DNA from: Cycas panzhihuaensis
Lineage: Eukaryota; Cycadophyta
Assembly: GCA_023213395.1 (NCBI GenBank)
Contig: CM041465.1
Coordinates: forward strand, 225,811,741 to 225,875,740
Length of the DNA stretch: 64,000 bases
Reading direction: 5' to 3'
Positions within the stretch are counted from its first letter, which is position 1. The number at the start of each line of letters is the position of its first letter. Positions 23,165 to 37,021 of the stretch are shown one piece after another. Made by a program: the position numbers and the translations under genes. A model generated the notes under the pieces. The model ran no database searches. It was not told where the DNA came from and was given only the letters and a program-made list of their open reading frames with translations.

Positions 23165-23560
23165 AGTTATGGTCTCCACAACCTAAGGATGGTATAACCT
23201 AGTAGGTTAATGCTAAAGAGTTAATGGTGGTTAGTGTTAACAGTATCTCATAGGGTTGCACTACATTTAAGAGTATACATGGGTTAATAAAGTGTATTAG
23301 CATGAGGATTAATAATGATGTGATATTTAATAATTAATGTAAGGATTAATAGTAATGAATTCATAAAGTAGTACGTATATTTTATCTATAAATATATCAC
23401 CTTATTCATTGTAAGAGTTTATTTTATTTCTAATACAATTCTTTTTTAATCTTCAATGAATAAAGATAAATATCTCAAATTCGATATATTTTATTCGATT
23501 CCATTTGAGGCTTACTTACATATCTTGAATGTTTAGGTAACAAATACTAGGTCTATTATA
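23165..23560 (+). repeat. 5' LTR of E6
   Basis: It starts AGTTATGGTCTCCACAACCT (the expected TG has become AG) and ends GGTCTATTATA. Shared landmarks with the other copy include GGATGGTATAA, GTTAGTGTTA, CACTACATTTAAGAGTA, ATTGTAAGAGTTTAT and TATCTTGAATGTTTAGGTAA. Confidence 0.88.
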
Positions 23561-23575
23561 AGGGGTATTAGAACC
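23561..23575 (+). other. Mutated PBS of E6
   Basis: AGGGGTATTAGAACC aligns with the tRNA-Met-type site TGGTATCAGAGCC, with transitions at two positions and one further change at the start. It sits directly after the 5' LTR. Confidence 0.65.
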
Positions 23576-26342
23576 TTAATTCTTGATTTTTCCTTCTATT
23601 TCATCCCTCCACTTTTCCTTCCATTTCATCCCTACACTATCTCCTTTTACTCTATATTTTTTAATATCATTTCCTTTTATTGAAAATCCATTTTACTAAG
23701 TAGTCATTTTATTAGGATTCTCTCTAAAATTTAATAGACTTGTTGGTGTTATAAATTAATAATAATATTATTTTTTACCTTGCCACTACATTTGTGTTAT
23801 TATGTTATTACACCTCCATATTCACTATGTCTCTATGATACTCATCTAGCTACTACAAGAGCATTTATCCATGTTGTATATTATGTCTTCATTGGCATTC
23901 ATGGCTATTATTATTGACAATTATTATACTCTCATCTATCTCTAAGGTCACAGAATTAATTGTACTAGTTCAATTATGTAGTATACCTATCTTACCTACA
24001 CTCATATGACTCTTTTATTTTATGGAAGACAGATTCTATGAAGGCTATTGTTTATTTTTTATTTTTTGTATAATAAAATTTTTAGCCCCATAGTTATTTA
24101 AATTTTCATCTTTTAATGCCTATCTATGTTTGATCTCTTAGATCTCATAATGCAGTAATCATCAAAGACTACAAATAAAATCTAAATAGGAGCTTTTAAG
24201 CCCTAGTGGTTGGGTTATTAAGCACATTATTCCAACTAGGTATCCTTTCCATCTACTCTTCCTTATCATCCTAAAAGATAAAGACATGAGAAGAAGTTAG
24301 GAGGTCAATTAAAATTCATCATGTGATAGGAGTTGCCTTGTTAAACATTGAATCAACTCACTAGTTGACTTGCATGCAATTCCTTCTTAGATGGAGTTCA
24401 TCTCCTTAAACTTGGGTCTTATAGATGAATTTGGATTAACTCATAGGTTATGCCTTAGAAGCATGGTTATTGGGAGGATCCCCTTTAGCCCATAAATCAC
24501 CTTAGAAGGCATCTTAGTTATTAGATCTCAAAATTTCACTCACCTCCAAATCTTCTTAAAAATTCATTGTGAGGTGGGACTATGCATTAACAACTTCAAA
24601 ATTAGGAAGGGATAATATGAGAGGAATGCTATCGAGGTTTAAGGCCAAACAAAATAGTTGCTTATGGTAGTTTTCATCTAATGGCTAAAACTGTAGGAGG
24701 TTTTGTAGCATCTCTTTTGAGCGCATGTTAAATGAATCTGCAAGAAAGAAGTATGTCGCTCTTTTAAATGCTCTAAAAGCATATTTAGGTTATCCTCTAT
24801 CCTTTCTTATTTTAATATACTATATGATCTATTTGTAATGAATGATTTTGGCACTATTTTCTTAGTGGTAGCAACTACACATAAATCTTAAGCCTTGAAT
24901 ATCTCAATCATTACTTTGAACCCGTAGAGCTACCTTTTCCATTATATAGGAACAATAGATATTCTTAAAACTTGTATAAATTGTGAGAGATTGTACTACT
25001 TGGGGTTTCTTACAAGTTGTTTGAATACTTCTTTATAGATTTTGTAATTGCATAGTGGTTTTCAATCCTTTTTAGATAGTAGTATAGGTAGTGTGTAGGT
25101 AAATAATGTTAAATTGTTAACTTTAGATGTGTTATATATAAAAGGAAATGACATACTAAAAAGTTATCATTTATAATATGTTAATATAACATCTAACATA
25201 ATATAAATATAACTAAAGAATCACTTATGACCTTCCTCCTTTCTTTGAAGTTATTCATAGTAGAGGGGACTAATTGGATGGGTCACCTTATTAAAAAATA
25301 AGCATAGAACCTTGTAATTAAGTAGGCTTAGGAGAGCATATATGAAAAATTTTAATTATTATTGAAGATATTTGATTAATTTCCTACAAGAAAAAAATAT
25401 ATAAAAGAAAAATGTTATTCATCATTTCAAATGACCTCTCTGAGTTTGAGCTCAATGTCTCTATTGATCTTAAAGAGTGGATCACTACATTTATGAATTT
25501 TATAGGGATTAACTTTATGGTGAGGATGAAGGTGATTGGATCTTGATTACCTCTAAATAGTTAGATAATCACCTCTACCTATAGATGAGAACTTGTTACT
25601 ATACATATCATATATATAATTATTAGATTTTCATTTTATGCCTTTTCTAACATGTTAAAAAGACATCTCATGCAAGGGACCAAATCTAAATGAAGGGAAT
25701 CATCAAAAAGATAATTTTGAGGCTGCATTAAAAGAAGAAACTTTAGAAGCTAAATTTCATAAACTCCCAACTATTAACATAAATTTTTTCATTTCACAGG
25801 TTTATGATAAGCATATTAAAGTCCCTCCCTCACTTACATCTCCTTCAAATGATAGTGTGATCAACCTTAAGTTAGTTGTCTTGGAAGAAGTCCATGTGTT
25901 ATTTGTTCATAAGGTAAACATTTGAATGATAAGAAATATTCTCTTCCCCCTTATGGTGGTAATTTGGATAACAATGTAGTGCTTCTCCTCTTTAAAGGAT
26001 ATAATCTTGGTTTATGTCAGTAGAATACTTAGAATCTTTGCATGGTTGACAAGAAACCAATATCCTATAATTTACAAGTGTAATTGGGTCCTTACTTTTA
26101 TGAACCTCTAACTTATTATATAATGGGTCCTCGTTTCTTTGATTATAATAGCTACTTAAAGAGTCTACACCTTCTTGATTCACAAAATCAGTTAGCAGGT
26201 ATTGTGCATATCTTCTCACCATTAAGTTATACAGCAATAATCTTTATTCATTAACATTAGGATCAAAGGACTACCTATGATATTTTGATAGTAATAAGGG
26301 GTGGTCAAATCAAATTTTAATGGTTGAGAACAATCATTTCTT
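23576..26342 (+). other. E6 internal region, no recognised gene
   Basis: AT-rich with only short frames. A stretch near 24540-24780 gives a moderately protein-like reading (for example SRFKAKQNSCL), but I cannot place it in gag, pol or a host gene. No retropepsin, RT, RNase H or integrase motif was seen on either strand. Confidence 0.5.
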
Positions 26343-26356
26343 AAAGAGGAATGAAA
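26343..26356 (+). other. Candidate polypurine tract of E6
   Basis: AAAGAGGAATGAAA, purine-rich with a single T, lies immediately before the TG of the 3' LTR. Confidence 0.6.
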
Positions 26357-26746
26357 TGTTATGGTCCTCACAACCTATGGATGGTATAATCTAGTAGGTT
26401 AATGTTAAAAAGTTACTAGTGGTTAGTGTTAGTAGCATCTAATATGGTTACACTACATTTAAGAGTACATATGGGTTAATAAAGAAATGCACATAAGAGT
26501 TAATAATAATGTTGTAGTTGGTAATTAATCTAAAGATTAAGGTTAACAAGTTCATAAAGTGACATGCATATTTTGTTTATAAATACACCACCTTATGTAT
26601 TGTAAGAGTTTATGTTATTTATAACACAATCCTTTTGAATCTTCAATGAAGACCAATATCTCAATTTCCATCTGCTTTCTTATCTTCCATTTGAGGTTTA
26701 CTTATATATCTTGAATGTTTAGGTAATAGATGTCAGGTTTATTACA
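26357..26746 (+). repeat. 3' LTR of E6
   Basis: It starts TGTTATGGTCCTCACAACCT and ends GTTTATTACA, with canonical TG and CA ends. Confidence 0.88.
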
Positions 26747-26751
26747 TCAGG

Positions 26752-29700
26752 CAAAATGACAAGTAAATACAAGTAATCAAATATAGAATCAAGTAAATGG
26801 CAAGTAACTAGATGTGATCTAATGCATATCTAAGTATATGTAATGAGAAAGAAAATAAATTATATCTAAGATTCCTAGATTTTAGGGAGAGTCCCAAAAT
26901 TGAGGAAAGTTACCTCCTTGGCAATGGAGCTTATGTAATAAAAAGAAAATGTTACAACATTATATCCTACATTTATACATATAATATTGCCAATGTTTTC
27001 TCTATGTTTTGCCAAGGTTTTTTTAATATGACTTAATGCAATTGAGTAGATGGAAGAACACACAAATGAAATCTTATAGTAAATCTCTAGGGTGCAAAAG
27101 GATTGTGTAGGGATGGGTGTGAGCATATACACCTCACAGGGCACTCATGTGTCTCTTGTATACATGTGTGAGGACTAAAATTTATTGTTTCTAGGCTAGA
27201 TATAACCAAGGGCAATGCATGTATATAATGTACCTAATGTAGGTCAAAAAAAGGTAATAATACATATGGCAAGTTAGTCGTTAAGAATAGACAAACCTAA
27301 TATAACTATATGCACTTTTTAATTGGATGCACTTAGCAGGCAGTCCTGACTAGCATTCACATTTTAGCCTCATGAGTTTGAGGACTCATAATAAATGTAA
27401 TCTTCTCTTTTGTCTAAGCCCATAAGTATATAAGTAAAACACATAGAATAAATATGCAATGCGATGTGACGCATAAAGGAAAGAAAGTATTCTTTTTATC
27501 CTTTTTGTTATTTTTTCACTTTTTTTTTTGTTTTATTTATTTTTTCCTTTTTTTTAAAATAAAAAAACTACTCATATAAGAGCAAGGTCTAAAAGGAAGT
27601 AAACAAATACAAATTAACAAGTAATCTTGTCTTCCTTTTCCTTACACCTTTTCTTTTCAAAATGAAACTAAAAAAGTTAGGAGTACTTTTCCCTTTTTCT
27701 TTTCTTTTTTTTTTTTTTTTTTAGAAATAAAATAAAGAAAAGATCACTTTAAAGTGGGGTTTGAAGGGGTACCTAGAGAATCACTTCATCTACCAAACTT
27801 TATACTTTTCATGATCTTCTTTCTCTACTAAATGGCATATAATCTCAAAGTAAGGTTAAGCTATCATATGATAAAAAATTGGATTTCTAGAGAAAATCTG
27901 ACAGTATTTCTACTTGATGGATCACTATATGATGATAAAAAGTTTGTTGTTTAACCTTAAAATACCATAAAATACTTAAATAAATAAAGTTAAGCTTACC
28001 TTATGCTTTGAAAACTCGTGTCAAAAAATCAGTAGCACTCTAATTATGCAATAGGCACCCAATCTTATGAAGAAGAATAAATGAAGGAATGAGAGTGGAG
28101 AGAAGAGATTGAAACTCCTCTAAAACACTCCCAAAACTTATAATCATACTAAAAAAACTCCATCTACAATGTAAATGAAGAGGACACATAAAAAGAGAAA
28201 CCAAGACTATGGAAAAATATGCCTAAAATATCAAGAAATAACCACTAAGAGCATATAAACCACTAGTTTAGTGAGATAAATATGAGAGTCTTAGAAAGGG
28301 CTCCTAAGTCTCCCAAATATGATGGTAAACCAAATAGTACTTGGTTGTAATTCCTTCCTGTAAAGTCTTTTGGCTTATGGACAAAATAGCAAGCAAGAAA
28401 CAAAGCAAAAGAAAGCCAATAAAAGATGAATTAAGTGGTGCTTATCTCATCCAAAGTGGAAAAAGAAACATAAGCATAATATGGAATTGACTTACTAACA
28501 ATGTTGGGGAGGATTACCTCATCCCATTAAGTAAAGAAGGAACTAATGATTGAATTCTCCAACTTTAGGGCACTTTAACACCATTAAAGCATTAATCTCT
28601 AAGTTAAGATAAAGAAAAACATATGTAGATCAGGCTCATCACCGGATCTTAATGAAAAAATGGAAACATAATAGTAGTAGTATGATACAATCACTTGACC
28701 CCCCTTCCATTGGAAAAATAAGAGGTTAAATAAATGAGGATGAGAACTAGATAGCTAGTTTCTAGCCCATGGTATGAGAAAAAATAATGGACTCAAATCC
28801 ATCGGTGTTGCCCATGGATTTCCTCTAAAACCATGTCAATCCATGTGCTTTTTGATGTGACAAGGCTCCTTGAGCTTGATAAAATTGATGTGATGAAACA
28901 CGCAATTAATAAATGTTAATTATAAATTGCATAGGTGCAATAAATATATTGTGTGATGCCCTCATATCAATTTCTGGGTAGGTGACAATCATATCACAAA
29001 GAACTTTATGGTATCATGAAGAACTTCATGGTATTGCTTTTCTCTGGTGAATAGTCACTTTGCTATATAAAAATCAAAGCAACCAATTATTAGGCAATGT
29101 AGTATGTAGGAAAGAAAATGGGATAGTCTAGACAGTAAGAAAATAATAGAAAATTAGGTAAAAATAAAAGTAAAATGAGGGAAATAATGATAAAAATAAG
29201 ACAAACAATAGGGTAAATAGATCAACAAGACCTTATAGAAGTACTAAATGACCTTTCCTAACCTAGCAAGCCAAAAGAGTAGACTAAACCACCATCAACT
29301 GATATCAAAATCATTATCGATTAAAGAAAACGTGTCTTACAAAGCTAGCAAATAAGCAAACAAAAGCATATATTTTATATAAAATATTAAATGCTAAGTA
29401 AAATAGAGGAGTGAGCACATACATTTTCTTAGCTATCATTATTATATCTATGATGTTCTCAGTTTACAAGAAATAGTGACACACTAGGGATTAAATATAG
29501 AATGTTTAATTTTATTATCGTCAAAATATTTTACTGCTTTGAACAATCATATACTAACATAACAATATTAGTGTGATATTAATTAATCTAAGCAAGTACA
29601 TAAAGACTAAGATTTGCTCAACTTTCTCTTATATATGTGAATGGATAGTGTTATAAAATAATATCAATAATCTAAGACATATATTAGAAAGAATAATATG

Positions 29701-29931
29701 ATAGATATGGAAGAGTACAAAACTTAGTCATTATGCAGAACAATATAGTAATGTGGAATCTCTATGTCCTAACATGAATCAACCTAAGGCATGATATCCA
29801 ATAATGACAATTTTAACATCACACTCCATGTAGCTATGATATCTCTTTTGTGTATGTCAATCAAGCCTACAATCTAGAGAATGATAATGTGAAGCTAGTG
29901 TGAACTAATGCCACTGAACCTGTGGGTTGAG

Positions 29932-29932
<1 letters not shown>
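26752..29932. other. AT-rich unassigned DNA with T-rich runs
   Basis: No gene is recognised. T-rich low-complexity runs lie near 27490-27560 and 27690-27722. The longest frames are under 90 codons and are not protein-like. Confidence 0.5.
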
Positions 29933-30115
<183 letters not shown>

Positions 30116-30765
30116 CAATTAGGTCTATGGTTTAACAAATGATGTTATAGGACTAATGAGACTATTCACCATTGAATCTACAAAGAAGTTGATGATATGT
30201 AATCAATACAAGGTTATTAATTTAATGAATTACTGGGTGAAACTCATAAACAAATCATTAATGAACCCATCAATATATTTAGAGCATATCAAAGAATACT
30301 TTTTTTTTCTTAGTATCAAATCTTTTGTAATATTTTTTTTATGATCCAAATCTATGATTTAGTGAATGGTTGTGTGAGACTCATAAAAAATTAATCCACC
30401 ATTAAATCTATAGATATGATAATAATCTCATATGATCAAGCATAAGGGACTCAAGATATAAGAGTTACCTTTGAATGTAAGTGAGGAGAAATTAGTTAGG
30501 TCAAGGATGTCTACCTAGTTGCATGAGCATTTAACAAAATATAAATTCCTACATGACTAAAGTATTAACCTATTAGACCAAACTAAGGGAAATTTTAGAG
30601 TGCCAATTACATGTTAATTTATAATTTAGGTCAAGGGCACTAATATATATGAATGTTTATATATGATAGGCCATGACTAAATATTCCAAGTAATCCTATA
30701 TTATAGGGATTATGAGAAATCATATTAGTACATATAATAAGAGTGAGGGATGAAATATATATCAT

Positions 30766-31075
30766 AGTTTATACTTATTACAGAGTATACATGACTAGTT
30801 TATACTCTTATGGGAGTGCATGTGACTTAACATAGTTCATGGTCTTTAGCAGTTAATATTTTTAGAGTTTTACTTTACACATATTGTAGGGATTATGCTA
30901 CAGTTTATCCTTGTTATATAGTATGTACCATTGTTTATCCCCATTACATATTAGGTCATAGTCTATACTCATTGTAGAGTGTATGTTATAGTTTATCCTC
31001 ATTACAAATTATGTCATAGTTTATACTTATTATAGAGTGTATACCATTGTTTATACTTATTACAGAGTAAATTCC
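30766..31075. repeat. Degenerate tandem repeat, unit about 28-32 bp
   Basis: Units resembling AGTTTATACTTATTACAGAG followed by TGTATRCCAT recur near 30766, 30798, 30902, 30933, 30961, 30990, 31018 and 31048. Each unit carries TTTATMCTYATTA. The array is decayed and has a gap near 30825-30900. Confidence 0.75.
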
Positions 31076-31668
31076 ATCTTGTAGTATCCAACACTTATAA
31101 TTAAAGTGACTCTTTATGCCATGAAGAGTACACCAAGGACCAGTGTAGCTAAGTGGGTATGGAATACATTTATTAATAAAATTAATAATTTTAACTTATG
31201 GGATGACTTGTATAAGAGGCTCCAAATGTTGACTAGGGCTAATTTGATATTGTGATGGAGGAAGTTGATAAGAATGGCTGGGTTGAGATGCACAACTACA
31301 TTGCACTCTTTATATGAGAGGATTCAAACCTTAGTTAAGTGTGGATAACTTGATTTTATAATTAAGAAATTTGGTGTAGTTGTGGACTAGGTGCCCCAAT
31401 GGGATTTAATGGTAAGGGATTATATGAAGTAACATCTTAAGATGGGATAATTTAAGAATATAAACCATATCCATATTACACCTAGGCTTATTTCACCAAA
31501 GGTTCTAAAATTATATGAAATAAAGATGAAATCACTGATATAAATGCATTAATACCATTACATGTTAGTAATAACATCTACAGAATTAACTATAGTTGAT
31601 CATAAGAGGTTATTTAAACATTAAGGGTCATATACCTTAAAGATGGAAGTGTCTTTTCCATAACTTGA

Positions 31669-32097
31669 ACTATAGAAAAGATAAAAGCCCAATTAAAGAA
31701 AGATGAAGATGATTATGAGAGAGGTAATAAATTTATCGATGACTATGGAGGTGAAGGAAAGCTAAATCAAGAAGCTCTCAATGGTTGTTCTATAAATGGA
31801 GAGATAGGAGACTCAAAAGCAGAAGTTCATGACTCAACTTTAACTTTTAGAAAAGGTAAAGGAGATGGACAATGTGAGCTAACTTCATTTTTGGGCAAAG
31901 TTGAAATAAAGGGAGAAGGTACATGTTTGAGCTCAAGTATGTCTCCTACAAGGGCTTTATTAGTAAAAGGATTAAAGGATTTTGAAGGAGTATTATGTTG
32001 TTATAAACATTATACATCAAAAGGAAAGCTAGATTATGTGAATATAAATAGACAAATTCATCAAAATCACAATAAATGGATAAGGAAAATTGAATAG
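31669..32097 (+). pseudogene. Orphan open frame, 142 codons, unidentified
   Basis: A frame stays open from just after a TGA (31666-31668) to a TAG at 32095, without an ATG at its start. That is long for DNA this AT-rich. The product begins TIEKIKAQLKKDEDDYERG, is hydrophilic, and contains MSPTRALLVKGLKDFEGVLC and a CCYKHYTSKGKLDY segment. Upstream sequence (31110-31660) is partly protein-like but broken. I do not recognise the family. It could be a retroelement relic or a fragment of a host gene. Confidence 0.35.
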
Positions 32098-32099
32098 GA

Positions 32100-33541
32100 T
32101 TAATTTCCATAAGAGATTAAAAAGATGAACTACAAGTGCAATTCCCATAAAAATGGTAATGAGGGTGGAATTCAAGCTATTTTTCATGATTAAATTGAGA
32201 GGGGTTTCAAGAGTCAAATGGATGTATAAAGTTATTCATTGTGTACGTGTCTAAGTTAGGGTTTTGATGCTTCTTTTGAATCATAAATCTGATATCAAAT
32301 GACAAAGATATAGTAAAAATAGCATTATTATTAAGAAAGTATATCATGATAGCAAATTTTATAACATCAAACTTCAACCATTAAATCAAGGATTAAAACC
32401 TAAATGAACAAGGTCAAACAACCACTTGTTTTGTCTACATATGAGCAAGGATTACATTAGTTCATATATAATGTGAATTTCATGTTGTATATGAGAGATA
32501 TTAATGAAAATATGAAGAAGAATCATGAAGAATAGTGTATTAAGAGCACAAAAATACACTTGAAATTTTGAAGGTTGATGTTTAATGAATAAAATCTTTC
32601 CTAATTAATAATGAAAAGTGGTCATGCAACCACTCATTTTAATGGGGAGTAAGTGTAAGGCACAATAGAGTAGATGATGCCTAAATCTAAGGTCACACAT
32701 GTGAGTCAATGGCAAAACAATAGTGTTAGGTCACTAAAAATAAATTTTAACTAAAACTTTTCATGTAGCCCTCTTAACTCAAGGTGTAGTTGTATGAAAA
32801 GAGCACAAAATCATATACTAAGGTACAAGGGTCGACGTGAAAAGTTATTTAATTTGGTTTAATATACATAAGAACTTTTGAAAAGTGCAAAAAAAATTAA
32901 AAAAAAATTATTTTTAATGCACTTAGCATATTGCATTGACTATGCAATTGCATAACCTTACATGGAGTTGCTTAGTGAATTACAAAGAGATTGAGTGGAA
33001 TCTCCATTTAGGTGTTGGGTAGATCTGATTAAAATCATAATAGCTATCTAGATCTATACTTAGAACATAAAAAAAATTGCACAAAACATAAAATTCAAGC
33101 AAGTTGTTCAGAGTGAATATACATGGGTGGATGGTGATGAAGTGAACAACATTTTACATAATAAAAGGTGAGTTTTCTGAAAAGATATTTGTCATATTGT
33201 AATGTGCTTTTCTAGGTCCCTAAGGTTCTTTTGTTACAACAAACACATAATATATTTGGTCATACCAAAAAATATAAAAGCATCTTCTATGAAATATATT
33301 TATTATTTCATTTATTTAATCTTCTATTGCATTTCAATTTATAGGATTAATATGTGAAAATAAAGAAATATTATGTTGCCATTTCAATAATAGTTCTTAT
33401 AACATGTCAAAAAACTCCAGGAGAAGAAATTATTTACTTTCATTTATCCTTCCTATATATTAAACATGACACATATATATAATAAAAGATAGTATTGGTT
33501 TGTTATAGGCTAATGGAGGAGAATTGTTGGGACAAAAAACT
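32100..33541. other. AT-rich unassigned DNA
   Basis: No gene or domain recognised. A-rich runs occur near 32885-32920. Confidence 0.5.
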
Positions 33542-33615
33542 ATGCCTAAACTAGGTTCTATCAACCCTTAGCACATCAATGCCTAAACTAAGTTCTACTA
33601 ACCCATAACTCCTAT
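33542..33615. repeat. Two tandem copies of a 37-bp unit
   Basis: ATGCCTAAACTAGGTTCTA starts at 33542 and ATGCCTAAACTAAGTTCTA at 33579, followed by similar CAACCC/TAACCC ends. Confidence 0.8.
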
Positions 33616-34179
33616 GGAAAGTAATGCATCCTATTATCTTCTCATGAACTTTCTACTTTCCAAGATCCTAATTAAGAATTTTAACAGATGGAATTCACCT
33701 AGCTCTAGGAATCCCCATCAACACACACCCCGTTCCCTTCCAAAATATATGTATGGTAGGATTTTAAAAGGTCATCACCACTTTCTTCTTGGTTATGTAT
33801 TTTTATCACTAATTAATCTTATAATATAGTTTGTAATCCTCCTCCTAATTAATACTTTATTTTTCTGTTAAGGAGGATTTAGCACATTATAATTCTATTC
33901 CCCTTACTTGTAGTTGTCCTCAATAATTCTTCTTTTTTTTTTACATCAAAACATATAAACTAGGTTAGCAAAATAATTTTGGGTATTAATTTTACATAAA
34001 TTCTTCTCTTTTTTGAGTAGCACTATCATCATTACAAAACATTCATTTTATTTAAATTAAAAAAAAACAAAAAAAAACTTATTTATAAGTTGCCTAATTG
34101 TCCTATCCAAACTTTTCTCAAATTTTATAGGGAATTCACTTCTAAGTTTTATGGTTATCTCATTCTATTTAATTAGGTA

Positions 34180-35200
34180 TATTTTTTTTTATTAAGCTTA
34201 CAAAGAATACCCTTTGAATTTTAAATTGAGGATAGAATTTAAGCTCATAGGCTAAATTTCTTATGCATCAAAATATTTCAAAAGGACCATAATATCTAGG
34301 AGTTAACTTTGTGTACTTTTTTAGTTTCAAGGAATTTTGTTTGCCTATAACACAAAGAAAGACTTTATCTTCTAACTGAAATTCTCTAACCAAATGTTTT
34401 AAATCAGTAAAACTTTTCTATTAATCTTGTGTTATCTTTTAATTATTTTTATCTTTATAAATTACATATTCTATTTCTATTAAAACATTATTAAACTACC
34501 ATTTTTGATATATCAGATCAGATTGAGAAATAGGTGTATTATAATTTCTTCCATAAATGGATTCAAAGGGTTACATTTTAATAAAGGAGTGAAAACTATA
34601 ATTATATACAAATTTTACTAAGTGTAAATAATTCTTCAAATGGAAAGGTATTTCAGTAGTATAAATTCAGATCATATCCTTTACTACTTGATTTACCCAT
34701 TCTATTTAGCCATTAGTCTTAGGGTGATAGATAATACTCATTTTAAGAGTAGTTCTTATCTTGTGAAAAAAAAGTTTCCCAAAAACTAGAAGTAAATGAA
34801 GTAAAAAGTTTCCCAAAAATTTCCATCAAATGCAATGCTCTTAGGTACTCTGTGTAACTAAAATATTTTGTTTGCAAATATGTGGGCTATGTCCTTCCCA
34901 ATAGATTTGATTTTAGTAGGAATAATATGTGCTATTTTAGTTAGTCTATATACCACAACTAAGATAATGTCATGACCTTTCAAATTATGGGGTAGACTAA
35001 TGATAAAACCCATACTTATTAATTCTCATTTCTATCTAAGAATGTCTAATAATTATAATAATTCATGAGTTCTACATTGTTCTGCCTTAACTTTTTGGCA
35101 TAAAAGACATTTTTAGACATATTATCATATATTTAGTTTTATTTTAGGATTAAAGAAGTTTTTCCTAATAGATATCCACCTATAGGGATATTATAGGCGT
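34180..35200 (-). pseudogene. E3 integrase relic
   Basis: Minus-strand reading: HPKTNGQIEWVNQVVKDMI near 34755-34700 contains the catalytic Glu after NGQ. It is followed by NYLHLVKFVYNYSFHSFIKM and FESIYGRNYNTPISQS. The C-terminal part near 34390-34200 reads EDKVFLCVIGKQNSLKLKKY and RYYGPFEIF. These are the consecutive landmarks of Ty3/gypsy integrase. Stops are scattered throughout. Confidence 0.8.
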
Positions 35201-35699
35201 CCTTTGGAATTTTGCCTTTTATTTTGGGAGTCTTTAGTATGCATAATCTTCTTTTATAATAAAGTAATCCATTATTTGATAAGCCATATTTTTCTACTTA
35301 CTTTTTGTGATTAATATGGCATCAAGGATTTTGGATTTGGGCAAGGATTGGTTGAAAAATGTACATCATTCAAACTTGTTTTTACAAGGGATATAACATT
35401 AATATAACTCCTCTTTTGCCTAAGGGTATTTTCCACCTGCCACCTTATTTTATTTCTCAAGCATATATTGCATATCAAAATCATGTTCTATGATTAATTC
35501 CATCTAATACTCTTGTCACATATTTAAGTGTGATTGCTTAAATATATATTATAAGCTATGATGATCTATGTTTAAGGATAAATTTAACTCCTAAAAAATA
35601 ATGCTACCAAATTTTTAAAGCATGTACAATACTTAGTAATTCTATATCATAGGTGGGGTAATATTTTTTAACATATTACAATTTTCTTAATTTAGAGCT

Positions 35700-36640
35700 T
35701 ATGACCCTTCCATATTATATTAGAACTCCTCATAATATGTCCTTGTTAGCCTTAATAATTACTAAGTAAGATTTGTTGGGAGTAAGAATATCAAATACAA
35801 ATGTTGTGGTTAATGATTTTTTAAATATACAAAAGGCTTCTTCACATTTTGATGCCCATATAAATACTTCCTCCTTTAGGATTAGGTCTGTCAATGATGC
35901 AATAAATTTGGAATATCCCTTAATAAAATCTTGATAAAATCCTAATAATCTTAGGAAAGTATGTACCTTATGTGTGTCTTTTTGTTGTGACCATTCTTGT
36001 ATAGCTTTTATTTTTTCAGGATTTAAGGCAATACCTTCTTCTAAAATGACATGTCTTAAATATGAGATTTCTATTTTTAAAAATTCACATTTACTTTATT
36101 TAGCATATAACATATATTTCCTTAATTTTTCTAGTACTTTTTGGATGTTTTGTTCATGTTCCATTTTAATTTTTAAATATATCAAGATATTGTCTAAAAA
36201 TATGATCACAAATATATCTAAATATGGTCAAAATACATTGTTCATTAGGGTCATAAAAATGGTAAGCATGTTGGTCAACCCAAAAGGTAAAACAATAAAT
36301 TCATAATATCCATACCTAGTACAAAAAGTCATTTTAAGCATATCCTATTCCTTAATTATAATTTGATTATATCCTAACTATAAATCTATTTTTAAGAAAT
36401 ATTTTACACTATTTAGTTGATCCAAAAGATTGTTAATCCTTAGTAATTGGTACTTACTCTTTATTGTTAATTTATTAAGTTGCCTATAATCAATGCATAA
36501 TCTTAGCGTGTCATCTTTCTTTTTAACAAATAAAACTGGTACTCCATGTGGAGAAATATTGGTCTAATTTTGCCTTGCTCTATTAACTCTTATAATTGTG
36601 CTCTAAGCTCCATTTATTTTAGGATGGATTATTAATATAG
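35700..36640 (-). pseudogene. E3 reverse transcriptase and start of RNase H relic
   Basis: Minus-strand landmarks from right to left: VVEHVIDLILGAKSISRALY and LIEQGKIRP (before and at the fingers), [13 protein letters not shown], then IIFLDNILIYLKN near 36195. The YxDD box reads FLDN, so the second catalytic Asp has become Asn. The thumb follows (KKVLEKLRKY-like, then IEISYLRHVILEEGIALN-like over 36010-36060) and then the RNase H start. Numerous stops. Confidence 0.8.
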
Positions 36641-37021
36641 AGCCCTTGATATTGATTTTGCTCCAAGTATAAGATCTATTACATGCTCCACTACTCTTTT
36701 TAGGGGTAGTTCCTTAATTTTTAAAGTAAATACATAATTAAATTCTTTAATAATTGGATGACCAATATGATCATTATTACATATTTGGGTGTTTTTAATT
36801 ACCAATATACAAAAATGTTTATATCTTTTATGAATGCATCTTTTGATCTACGTTGTGGAAAGGGTAGATAATCATGTGGTTCTTTCTTCCCCTTAAATGA
36901 TCTTAGATTTATCAGGATGTCTAGGTATTATAACCTATTTGTTATAGTAACTAACATATATATTATTAGGTTTTAACCAAACCATTCTTATTATGATATC
37001 ATATTTTCTTAAGTCCGATAA

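Larger units (their letters stand above)
23165..26746 (+). mobile_element. E6: short LTR retrotransposon without recognisable pol
   Basis: Two direct repeats of about 390 bp lie at 23165-23560 and 26357-26746. They are flanked by TCAAG (23160-23164) and TCAGG (26747-26751), a 5-bp TSD with one mismatch. A mutated tRNA-Met-type PBS follows the left repeat and a purine-rich run precedes the right one, so the element is in plus orientation. The internal 2.8 kb has no gag or pol motif that I recognise, so it is probably a non-autonomous (LARD-like) element. The LTRs differ at many positions, indicating considerable age. Confidence 0.85.

Noticed and set aside
33512-33541. GGAGGAGAATTGTTGGGAC as a PPT plus LTR start on the plus strand
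   Set aside because: No second LTR copy and no adjacent plus-strand pol were found.
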